This document shows, in pieces, positions 1 through 5,854 of a stretch of DNA of 6,505 bases. A model generated the notes under the pieces. It made no database searches and was not told the origin of the DNA. It saw nothing but the letters and a program-made list of their open reading frames with translations. The stretch's first letter is position 1; each line of letters opens with the position of its first letter. Source of the DNA: Gammaproteobacteria bacterium (GTDB taxonomy: Bacteria > Pseudomonadota > Gammaproteobacteria > Poriferisulfidales > Poriferisulfidaceae); NCBI GenBank assembly GCA_007571105.1, contig RKRZ01000033.1:1-6505 (forward strand), in the 5' to 3' direction. A program made the translations under genes and the position numbers.

Positions 1-153
1 TTTGCCAAAAACATTCTGAACTTTCTGAGCCCGCACATCGACGCGGAAAGCGGCACTCTCAATCTGGATTGGGAAGATGAGACGGTCGCCGAGACGGTGC
101 TGACGCGCGATGGGGCGGTGGTCAACGAACGAATCAAGGAGTTGATGTCATGA
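1..153 (+). CDS. pntAA: NAD(P) transhydrogenase subunit alpha part 1, C-terminal fragment (5' end outside window)
   Basis: Reading frame 1 is open from the window edge to a TGA at 151-153 and gives 50 residues, starting FAKNILNFLSPHI and ending VNERIKELMS. This resembles the extreme C-terminus of the NAD(H)-binding domain I protein of proton-translocating transhydrogenase, where a linker leads to the separate membrane subunit in species with a split alpha chain. The complete domain I protein is usually about 370-390 residues, so most of it lies upstream. Its stop overlaps the start of the next gene in an ATGA arrangement, which suggests translational coupling and equal dosage of the subunits. 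The assignment rests mainly on the complete pntAB and pntB genes that follow; the fragment alone carries no catalytic motif. Confidence 0.88.
   Translation, partial: FAKNILNFLSPHIDAESGTLNLDWEDETVAETVLTRDGAVVNERIKELMS
136..141 (+). promoter_or_regulatory. Shine-Dalgarno site of pntAB
   Basis: AAGGAG lies inside the last codons of pntAA, 8 bases before the ATG at 150 and 11 bases before a second ATG at 153. The spacing favours the first ATG and thus the 4-base overlap with the pntAA stop. It is the strongest ribosome binding site seen in the window. Confidence 0.75.
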
Positions 154-461
154 TGGAAACCTCGTTTCTCAATCTGTTCACCGTGTTTGTGCTGGCGTGT
201 TTCGTCGGTTTCTACGTGGTGTGGAGCGTCACTCCCGCACTGCATTCGCCTCTGTTGGCCGTCACGAACGCGATTTCTTCCGTGATCATTGTCGGCGGTC
301 TGCTGGCTGCAGGACCGACAATTGAGATGCCGGAATTCCTGGGCATGTTTGATTTGTCGGGCCTGATGGGTTTCCTGGCTGTCACCTTGGCTTCCGTCAA
401 TATTTTTGGTGGCTTCCTGGTGACCCAGCGAATGCTGGCCATGTTCAAAAAGAAGCAGTAA
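150..461 (+). CDS. pntAB: NAD(P) transhydrogenase subunit alpha part 2 (membrane subunit)
   Basis: This 103-residue integral membrane protein forms the first part of the proton-channel domain II of transhydrogenase, which couples hydride transfer from NADH to NADP+ with inward proton movement across the inner membrane. Three hydrophobic segments are visible, roughly residues 6-27, 34-54 and 69-91, followed by a basic tail (RMLAMFKKKQ). The motif TPALHSPLLAVTNAISSVI is the family hallmark, and length and topology fit the stand-alone form; in Escherichia coli this segment is fused to the alpha chain. The gene overlaps pntAA by 4 bases and precedes pntB by 18 bases, so the three are surely one operon. 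The start at 150 is preferred over the ATG at 153 because of AAGGAG at 136-141. Confidence 0.95.
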   Translation: MMETSFLNLFTVFVLACFVGFYVVWSVTPALHSPLLAVTNAISSVIIVGGLLAAGPTIEMPEFLGMFDLSGLMGFLAVTLASVNIFGGFLVTQRMLAMFKKKQ

Positions 462-479
462 CTTGCCGGGGTTGATGTT

Positions 480-1874
480 ATGAGTACTGACTGGACTGGT
501 TTCGCCTATCTCGTCGCCGCCGTATTTTTCATTATGGCGTTGCGCGGCTTGTCGTCGCCGACTTCAGCGCGGCAAGGGAATGTGATGGGCATCCTCGGCA
601 TGATTATTGCCGTAGTGACCACGTTATTGGACCCCGAGGTCATCAATTATGAAATGATCATTGGCGGCATTGTGTTCGGCGGCACGATTGGCACAGTGGT
701 TGCTTTGCGAATTAACATGACGGCTCTGCCGCAGTTGGTGGCAGCGTTCCACTCGCTGGTCGGTATGGCTGCGGTTCTGGTTGCGATTGCGGCTTTCTTT
801 AATCCAGCAGCCTATGGGTTAGGCACGGTTGGCAATATTGGCGCCGCTTCCCTGATCGAGATGAGTTTGGGCGCCGCCATTGGTGCGATCACATTTTCAG
901 GGTCCGTCATCGCCTTTGCCAAGTTGCAGGGGTTGGTGAGCGGCAATCCGGTGGTATTTCCTCTGCAGCATCCGCTCAATGCTGTGATCGGGATTGTTAT
1001 CGTCGCGCTGATTGCGATGCTGGTACAGACTCAGGATCCGACAGTTTTCTGGGCTTTGGTGGCTCTGTCTTTCCTAATCGGTTTCCTTATCATCATTCCG
1101 ATTGGTGGGGCGGATATGCCGGTCGTGGTGTCAATGCTGAACTCATATTCGGGTTGGGCTGCGTGCGGTATCGGGTTCACTCTGAGCAACACGGCTTTGA
1201 TTATTACGGGCGCATTGGTCGGATCGGCTGGTGCAATCCTGAGTTACATCATGTGCAAGGGCATGAATCGTTCCATCTTCAATGTCCTTTTGGGCGGTTT
1301 TGGTGGCGATACTGTGGCCGCTGCCGATGCAGGCGGTGGTCCTGCGCGTTCAGTCAAGCAGGGCAGTGCCGATGATGCGGCCTTCATTATGAGTAACGCC
1401 AGTAAAGTGATTGTGGTCCCAGGCTATGGCATGGCCGTGGCGCAAGCGCAGCACGCTTTGCGCGAAATGGCGGACTTGCTGAAATCACAAGGAGTGGAAG
1501 TCAAATACGCCATCCACCCGGTGGCCGGTCGGATGCCGGGACACATGAACGTGTTGTTGGCTGAAGCTTCCGTACCCTACGAGGAAGTGTTTGAACTCGA
1601 GGAGATTAACCACGAATTTTCAACTGCTGATGTTGCGTATGTCATTGGCGCGAACGATGTGACCAATCCATTGGCGAAAACGGACCCGAGCTCTCCCATT
1701 TACGGAATGCCGATTCTGGATGTTGAGAAAGCCAGCACGACTTTGTTCGTCAAGCGTTCCATGGGTTCCGGTTATGCCGGCGTCGACAATGAGTTGTTCT
1801 TCCGCGACAAGACCATGATGTTGTTTGGCGATGCCAAGAAGATGACGGAAGAGATTGTTCAATCCTTGAATTAA
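480..1874 (+). CDS. pntB: NAD(P) transhydrogenase subunit beta
   Basis: This 464-residue protein (E. coli PntB has 462) carries the rest of membrane domain II and the NADP(H)-binding domain III. The N-terminal 270 or so residues are a series of hydrophobic helices. They include His91 in AAFHSLVG, at the same number as the E. coli channel histidine, and Asp212 and Asn221 in GGADMPVVVSMLNSYSG, matching E. coli Asp213 and Asn222. The soluble C-terminal domain shows the dinucleotide-binding loop GYGMAVAQAQ (315-324), HPVAGRMPGH (346-355), GANDVTNP (390-397) and KRSMGSGYAGVDNELF from residue 425, all contacts of NADP(H) in the family. No key residue is missing. A modest GGGG at 468-471 precedes the ATG by 8 bases. 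It is the last gene of the pnt operon and probably ends transcriptionally at the hairpin 55 bases past its stop. Confidence 0.97.
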   Translation: MSTDWTGFAYLVAAVFFIMALRGLSSPTSARQGNVMGILGMIIAVVTTLLDPEVINYEMIIGGIVFGGTIGTVVALRINMTALPQLVAAFHSLVGMAAVLVAIAAFFNPAAYGLGTVGNIGAASLIEMSLGAAIGAITFSGSVIAFAKLQGLVSGNPVVFPLQHPLNAVIGIVIVALIAMLVQTQDPTVFWALVALSFLIGFLIIIPIGGADMPVVVSMLNSYSGWAACGIGFTLSNTALIITGALVGSAGAILSYIMCKGMNRSIFNVLLGGFGGDTVAAADAGGGPARSVKQGSADDAAFIMSNASKVIVVPGYGMAVAQAQHALREMADLLKSQGVEVKYAIHPVAGRMPGHMNVLLAEASVPYEEVFELEEINHEFSTADVAYVIGANDVTNPLAKTDPSSPIYGMPILDVEKASTTLFVKRSMGSGYAGVDNELFFRDKTMMLFGDAKKMTEEIVQSLN

Positions 1875-1876
1875 TC

Positions 1877-1880
1877 AGGT
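1877..1880 (+). promoter_or_regulatory. Probable ribosome binding site for the TTG-started glycosylase gene
   Basis: AGGT lies 7 bases before the TTG at 1888, just after the pntB stop. It is short, but supports TTG as the start: the frame is closed by a stop at 1867-1869, and no ATG or GTG precedes the conserved WWPA segment of the protein. Confidence 0.4.
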
Positions 1881-1887
1881 ATTCGGC

Positions 1888-2574
1888 TTGCGTCTGCAGA
1901 CCCTGCTGAATCGACTTCGACAACAAAGCGCCCGTCCTTTACGTGACGGGCGTTTTGGTTGGTGGCCAGCACGAAGCGCGTTTGAAATTCTGGTCGGTGC
2001 GATACTGACTCAGAACACCGCGTGGGTCAATGTCGAGAAATCAATCGCTCGATTGCGAGAAGCCGAGGCACTTTCCGCCGATGCAATTCTGGCGTTGTCT
2101 CCAGCAGAGCTGGCTGAATTGATTCGGCCCTCAGGCTACTACAACGTCAAGCAAAAGCGTTTGCGCGCCTTGTGCGAGTGGTATCAACAACACGGGCCGG
2201 TCCGCCGCTTGAAACGAGTTCCCACAGACGAATTGCGAAAGCAACTGTTGGCTGTGCACGGGGTGGGGCCAGAGACGGCGGATGACATTCTTTTGTATGC
2301 GTTGGGGCGTCCGATCTTCGTGGTGGATGCCTACACGCGGCGCTTGCTGTCTCGAATCGGTGAAGTTCCAGCAGATATTGGCTATGAGGAGTTGAGAGAG
2401 AAGTTTGAACGGGAACTGCCGAGTGATCCTGCGCTATACAACGAGTACCACGCTCGAATTGTTCTGCATGCCAAGCATATCTGCACGGCACGAGAACCCA
2501 ACTGCGGTGCGTGTCTTTTGCGATTGGACTGCGCGTACGCCAAAGATCGGGGGACTATGCCTCCAGTTGCCTGA
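1888..2574 (+). CDS. Endonuclease III-like HhH-GPD DNA glycosylase with [4Fe-4S] motif
   Basis: The 228-residue protein belongs to the HhH-GPD base-excision glycosylases and looks like the group related to Helicobacter MagIII (COG2231-like). FGWWPA (23-28) and the family signature LTQNTAW (40-46) are followed by the helix-hairpin-helix HGVGPETAD (124-132), the catalytic aspartate Asp147 in VVDAYTRR, and four cysteines (199, 206, 209, 215) spaced C-X6-C-X2-C-X5-C as in the Nth iron-sulfur cluster. Glu129 occupies the place of Nth Lys120 (both lie 18 residues before the aspartate), so a monofunctional glycosylase without beta-lyase activity is inferred. The damaged base is unknown; alkylated purines are a guess from MagIII. 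The start is TTG, 13 bases after pntB. A terminator hairpin lies within codons 14-22, and the 3' end overlaps the opposing SDR gene by 20 bases. Confidence 0.88.
   Translation: MRLQTLLNRLRQQSARPLRDGRFGWWPARSAFEILVGAILTQNTAWVNVEKSIARLREAEALSADAILALSPAELAELIRPSGYYNVKQKRLRALCEWYQQHGPVRRLKRVPTDELRKQLLAVHGVGPETADDILLYALGRPIFVVDAYTRRLLSRIGEVPADIGYEELREKFERELPSDPALYNEYHARIVLHAKHICTAREPNCGACLLRLDCAYAKDRGTMPPVA
1925..1956 (+). terminator. Intrinsic terminator hairpin after pntB, inside the glycosylase coding region
   Basis: A perfect 8-base GC-rich stem, CGCCCGTC (1929-1936) with GACGGGCG (1945-1952), encloses an 8-base loop and is followed by TTTT (1953-1956). AAA at 1925-1927 can pair with part of the T run, extending the stem through one G-T pair, so the structure also has a terminator-like shape on the minus strand, though with a weaker T run. 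It begins 55 bases after the pntB stop, a usual place for an operon terminator. It also encodes residues 14-22 of the glycosylase. Stem, loop and T run are seen directly; termination in vivo is inferred. Confidence 0.75.
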
Positions 2575-3325
2575 GGCAGACAATACGGCCGGTCGCCCTT
2601 TGGCTGTCCGCGCCCAGAAAATACACGAAAGGTGATGCGATCTCGACAGGGCTCACCTGAACGCCTCCGGCTTCGCCTGGATAATTCTGCCGCCGCATCC
2701 GGGTCTCAACAGGCCCCGGGTCAATGCCGTTGACGCGGATGGTGTGATCGCCCTCTAATTCTTCCGCCAGAATAGCCACAAGCCCATCCAAACCGGCTTT
2801 GGCGACACCATACGCTCCCCAGTAAGCGCGCTGGGCATATTGATCGAGCGTGAACACAATCGAAGGATCGGGAGCTTTGTCGAGAAGCGGCAGACAGGCT
2901 TGCGTCAGCAACCAGGGGGCCAGCAAATTGACGCGTACCAGACGTGTGAAGTCATTTGCTTCAGAAAGTCGCAGGGGGCGTAGGCCGCCGACCAAACCAG
3001 CATTGTTCAGCAGGGCATCGAGACGTCCGAAATCCGACTCAATTCGCTCTGTCATCTCGGTGAAATTCTCAACTATGGCTCCTCCCAGGTCCATCGGATA
3101 GATTGCGGGCTCTGGGCCTCCATCTTCGACAATTCGGTCATAGACGGATTCGAGTCTGGGAATGTCTCTTGCGAGGAGGATTACGGTAGCTCCGGCTTGC
3201 GCACAAGCACAGGCCACTTCGCTGCCAATTCCAGAACTTGCGCCGGTGATCAGGACGACGCGCTCCTTGAGTGCTTCGGGACTGACAATGAACGCCGTGG
3301 GGTTGGCGAATTCAGCTTGAATCAT
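2555..3325 (-). CDS. YciK-like short-chain dehydrogenase/reductase lacking the catalytic serine
   Basis: The 256-residue product is a classical-size SDR with a Rossmann fold. It has the cofactor loop TGASSGIG (27-34), NNAG (97-100), the structural Asn123 in RVN, the YxxxK pair Tyr162/Lys166 in WGAYGVAK and the DPGPVETRMR segment after beta-6. It resembles E. coli YciK along its length (for example LTQACLPLL and SIVFT). The YciK SSS motif that carries the catalytic serine is replaced by TLDQ; the residue 13 before Tyr162 is Thr149. The substrate is unknown. The ATG at 3325 is chosen because it gives the normal N-terminus a few residues before the first strand; the frame runs open further upstream inside rmuC without family similarity. 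It overlaps the rmuC stop by 14 bases and is the last gene of the minus-strand operon. Confidence 0.85.
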   Translation of the reverse strand: MIQAEFANPTAFIVSPEALKERVVLITGASSGIGSEVACACAQAGATVILLARDIPRLESVYDRIVEDGGPEPAIYPMDLGGAIVENFTEMTERIESDFGRLDALLNNAGLVGGLRPLRLSEANDFTRLVRVNLLAPWLLTQACLPLLDKAPDPSIVFTLDQYAQRAYWGAYGVAKAGLDGLVAILAEELEGDHTIRVNGIDPGPVETRMRRQNYPGEAGGVQVSPVEIASPFVYFLGADSQRATGRIVCLRQLEA

Positions 3326-4442
3326 CCGGATCGCTTTCCGGTTGGGACAAGGAGCGCAGGGTTTGATCAATCTCTTCGGCTTCCGCAACTTCCTTGTTTG
3401 AGTCAATGCCCAACTCCCGGAATCGGCGACTGGTTGGCAAGATTCGACGCTCCCATGCACCGATCATCCTGTTGTAGTGGTCGACGCTGCTGCTCAATGA
3501 GCTGCGCAGTTTCGTCATATAGCCGGCAAAGACGGCCGTGCGTTCGTACAACTCTTGGCCCAGTGCGCGAATTTGTTCGGCGCCTTCCGCAAGTTTTTTC
3601 TGATTCCAGCCGTAAGCAACTGCACGCAGAATCGCCATCAGGCTGCTTGGCGTTGTCAGCAATACTCGTTTCTGTAGCGCGAAATCCATCAGGTCTGCAT
3701 CGTATTCCAGAGCGGCATTCAGAAACTGATCGCCAGGCATAAACATCACTACGAAATCCAGTGCATTTTCCTGTGTGAAGCTTCCTGCGTAATCTTTGTC
3801 AGACAAGTTTTTGACCATGTTGCGTACTGCTTCAGCGAATCTTTGCATGAGAACTTTTTGCGCTTCTGCATCGGTTTGTCGGTAGGCATCCTGGTACAGC
3901 TGTAAGGGAGCTTTGGCGTCAATCGGTAAAACTCGATTTTCAGGCAGGCGCACGATCACGTCAGGGCGCAAACCACTTTGTTGTTCCTGTTCAAAAAAGT
4001 CCACGTGTCGGGTCATCCCGGCCAGTTCAATGACCCGGCGCAGTGTGATCTCGCCGTAGGAACCGCGGACCTCAGGGCGAGACAGGGCTTGAGACAGATT
4101 CTGAGTCTCTTTGCGGAGCGCTTCTTGTGCGGCGACGGCATCTTTCATTTGTTGCGTCAACTTGCCATAGGCGGTATGACGCTCGCGCTCAATTTCCCTC
4201 ATTTGTTCCTGAGTTCGCTGAAGGGTTTCCTGCACCGGTTTGAGGGTGCGCTCCAATTCCTCGCGCTGTTCGCCAGCGTTGTTCTTCAAGGCTTCCGCAG
4301 ACAGTGCCGCGAAACTTTCCCGCAAACTCTGGTTGAACTGATCCAAATGCGCTTGATCGCGGCGTTGTGATATCCAGAGACCGACGATGACGCCAATCGC
4401 CAGGCCCAATACAAACATTACGATCCACATCCAGGCATTCAT
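3312..4442 (-). CDS. rmuC: DNA recombination protein RmuC homologue
   Basis: The 376-residue product begins with one hydrophobic anchor (about residues 5-24, MWIVMFVLGLAIGVIVGLWI) and continues with a long charged, glutamine-rich segment to about residue 120 that is probably coiled coil. The RmuC domain follows: RGSYGEITLRRVIELAGM, then RPDVIVRLP and LPIDAKAPL. The last two fit the D...DxK core of a PD-(D/E)XK nuclease-like fold. RmuC proteins are linked to limiting DNA rearrangement at inverted repeats; the biochemical activity is less settled. E. coli RmuC is about 100 residues longer, but compact forms are common. The ATG at 4442 lies 6 bases after the phosphatase stop; a GTG at 4445 directly before it is an equally possible start. 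The tail QPESDPDDSS is acidic and probably disordered. Confidence 0.93.
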   Translation of the reverse strand: MNAWMWIVMFVLGLAIGVIVGLWISQRRDQAHLDQFNQSLRESFAALSAEALKNNAGEQREELERTLKPVQETLQRTQEQMREIERERHTAYGKLTQQMKDAVAAQEALRKETQNLSQALSRPEVRGSYGEITLRRVIELAGMTRHVDFFEQEQQSGLRPDVIVRLPENRVLPIDAKAPLQLYQDAYRQTDAEAQKVLMQRFAEAVRNMVKNLSDKDYAGSFTQENALDFVVMFMPGDQFLNAALEYDADLMDFALQKRVLLTTPSSLMAILRAVAYGWNQKKLAEGAEQIRALGQELYERTAVFAGYMTKLRSSLSSSVDHYNRMIGAWERRILPTSRRFRELGIDSNKEVAEAEEIDQTLRSLSQPESDPDDSS

Positions 4443-4448
4443 CACGTT

Positions 4449-5114
4449 CTAATCCAGCAGGCCAATCAGTTCTTGCGGGGTCTGAATGATGGCATCACCG
4501 CCCCAAGATTCCAAATCTGTGCCGGGCTCAATATAGCCGAATGCGGCGATCACGCCCATCATTCCTGCGTCACGTGCTGCCTGCATATCGCGTGGGTCGT
4601 CTCCCAGGTACAGGCATGAAGAAGCTTCGACGCCAATGCGGCGGGCCGCTTCCATTAAAGGTTCCGGATGCGGCTTGCGTTTGGAGAGGGTATCTCCTCC
4701 AATGATGCAGGCCGGGGCTGTCGGCAAGGGCAAGGCGTCAGCCACCGCCACGACAAGAGATTCAACCTTGTTACTGACGATGCCCCAAGGGAAGTTGCGG
4801 TCTGCGAGTGATTCGATCAGTTCTGCCATGCCGTCGAATAGTACGGTGTGTCGGCAGGGAGTTTGCGAGTATAGGGTGAGAATGCGTTCCAGCAGCGCAT
4901 CCTCTTGCGTTTCACTTAAATCTCCGAAGCCCAGTCGCAGTAAGGCTCGGGCTCCCTGGGACACATGGTTGCGGGCCCAGTTGTAGTCTAATTCCGGCAT
5001 ATTGTCTTCTCGCAACAGGCCGTTGAGGAGCGGCACCAGATCAAGAGCCGTATCTGCCAGCGTACCGTCCATATCGAGGAGCACGCCGCGAATGTCGTGG
5101 AAAGACGAGGACAT
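4449..5114 (-). CDS. mupP: HAD-superfamily phosphatase, MupP-like (N-acetylmuramic acid 6-phosphate phosphatase)
   Basis: The 221-residue protein has all four HAD motifs: nucleophile Asp14 and acid/base Asp16 in DMDGT, Ser114 in IVSNK, Lys147 in KRKPHP, and Asp172/Asp173/Asp176 in GDDPRD. The helical cap lies between motifs I and II. It is annotated in many genomes as phosphoglycolate phosphatase, but the position directly after ubiG and local features (LFDGMAELI, WGIVSNK, a GYI-P...WG segment near the end) agree better with Pseudomonas MupP. MupP removes phosphate from MurNAc-6-phosphate in the peptidoglycan-recycling route that bypasses de novo UDP-MurNAc synthesis. MupP versus Gph cannot be decided without a tree or the presence of amgK/murU. 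The ATG at 5114 follows ubiG by 44 bases with no clear Shine-Dalgarno site. Confidence 0.75.
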   Translation of the reverse strand: MSSSFHDIRGVLLDMDGTLADTALDLVPLLNGLLREDNMPELDYNWARNHVSQGARALLRLGFGDLSETQEDALLERILTLYSQTPCRHTVLFDGMAELIESLADRNFPWGIVSNKVESLVVAVADALPLPTAPACIIGGDTLSKRKPHPEPLMEAARRIGVEASSCLYLGDDPRDMQAARDAGMMGVIAAFGYIEPGTDLESWGGDAIIQTPQELIGLLD

Positions 5115-5158
5115 TACGGGAAAATAATGAGAAGAATCAGATAGATAAGATGGAAATA
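5115..5158 (-). other. 44-base pyrimidine-rich spacer between ubiG and the mupP-like gene
   Basis: Read on the transcribed strand, this spacer is AT-rich and strongly biased to T and C (blocks such as TTATCTATCTG and TTCTTCTCATTATTTTCCC), unlike the coding DNA on either side. It has no Shine-Dalgarno sequence before the ATG at 5114, no stable hairpin and no convincing promoter boxes. It is the only real gap in an operon whose other joints overlap or lie within 6 bases. Confidence 0.5.
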
Positions 5159-5854
5159 TCAGATCCGGCGCAGGCGCATCATGTAATTTGCATGGGTTGC
5201 AGGGGTATAGGCCGCGCGATGAACGATCGGGTTGTAACCCGTGCCTTGGATGTGTTCTATCGCCAGCCCAAGTTTGCGCGCCGCTCGCGCCAGCTCCGAA
5301 GGGCGGATAAATCGATCGTAGCGATGTGTGCCAATCGGAAGCAATTCCAGCAGATGTTCGGCACCAAGGATCAACAGCAGAAAGGCCAATGGCGTCCGGT
5401 TGATGGTGGACACCACGAGGGAGCCGCCTGGTTTCAGGGCGTGTACACAATCCTCCAGCAGCGCTTCAGCATCCGGGACATGCTCCAGCAACTCCATGCA
5501 TACCACCAGGTCGAAGGCTCCCGGATGTTCTCGAGCGAAGGCATGGGTGTCCTGCTGCAGATAGGTGACCGACAATTCTTCCGGAAGATGTGTGCGAGCT
5601 TGTCGAAGGGCGTTGCCCGACAGGTCCACACCCGTGACGTGCGCACCCTGTTCGGCCATTGCTTCGCTCAGAATTCCGCCGCCGCAACCGACATCCAGTA
5701 CGGCAGCTCCATGCAGCGGCTGCGCCTCCATGATGTAGTGCAGTCGCAGGGGATTGATGGCGTGGAGCGTGCGCATCGGCCCTTTAGGGTCCCACCAGTC
5801 CATCCGGTCGAAATGCGCAACTTCAATCGGGTCCAGATTAGTATCCAGGTTCAT
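5159..5854 (-). CDS. ubiG: Bifunctional ubiquinone biosynthesis O-methyltransferase UbiG
   Basis: The 231-residue class I SAM-dependent methyltransferase should catalyse the two O-methylations of the ubiquinone pathway. It shows the UbiG N-terminal pattern WWDPKG...LHAINPLRL, SAM motif I VLDVGCGGG (52-60), Asp77 in GVDLS for the ribose, FDLVVCMELLEHVPD, LKPGG, STINRT and the typical C-terminal THRYDRFIRPSEL. The hydrophobic stretch around residues 136-152 corresponds to the membrane-contacting region of the family. Length is slightly under the usual 235-245, with a short region just before WWDP. The ATG at 5854 overlaps the TPR gene stop as ATGA and gives the expected N-terminus. The same frame stays open far upstream, but that part lies within the TPR gene and has no family similarity. 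Ribosome binding is weak (GAG 5 bases upstream), consistent with coupling. Confidence 0.96.
   Translation of the reverse strand: MNLDTNLDPIEVAHFDRMDWWDPKGPMRTLHAINPLRLHYIMEAQPLHGAAVLDVGCGGGILSEAMAEQGAHVTGVDLSGNALRQARTHLPEELSVTYLQQDTHAFAREHPGAFDLVVCMELLEHVPDAEALLEDCVHALKPGGSLVVSTINRTPLAFLLLILGAEHLLELLPIGTHRYDRFIRPSELARAARKLGLAIEHIQGTGYNPIVHRAAYTPATHANYMMRLRRI

Noticed and set aside
2559..2577. Inverted repeat GCCTC...GAGGC at the convergent gene ends as a possible bidirectional terminator
   Set aside because: The stem is only 5 bases with a 9-base loop and has no T run on either side.
3326..3460. N-terminal extension of the SDR up to position 3460
   Set aside because: It would overlap the rmuC 3' coding region by about 150 bases and adds Cys/Arg/Lys-rich sequence not seen in YciK-type SDRs; the ATG at 3325 fits the fold.
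3197..3742. Plus-strand open frame of 181 residues opposite the SDR and rmuC genes
   Set aside because: It is antisense to two well-supported genes, has shadow-like composition rich in Arg, Ser and Cys, and shows no recognisable domain.
3978..4370. Plus-strand open frame opposite rmuC with hydrophobic stretches
   Set aside because: The Leu/Phe-rich look is the complement of the Glu/Gln/Lys codons of the RmuC coiled coil, not evidence of a membrane protein.
4449..5450. A 333-residue open frame that would extend the HAD phosphatase upstream into ubiG
   Set aside because: The added residues have no family similarity and overlap conserved ubiG sequence; the ATG at 5114 gives the normal HAD N-terminus.
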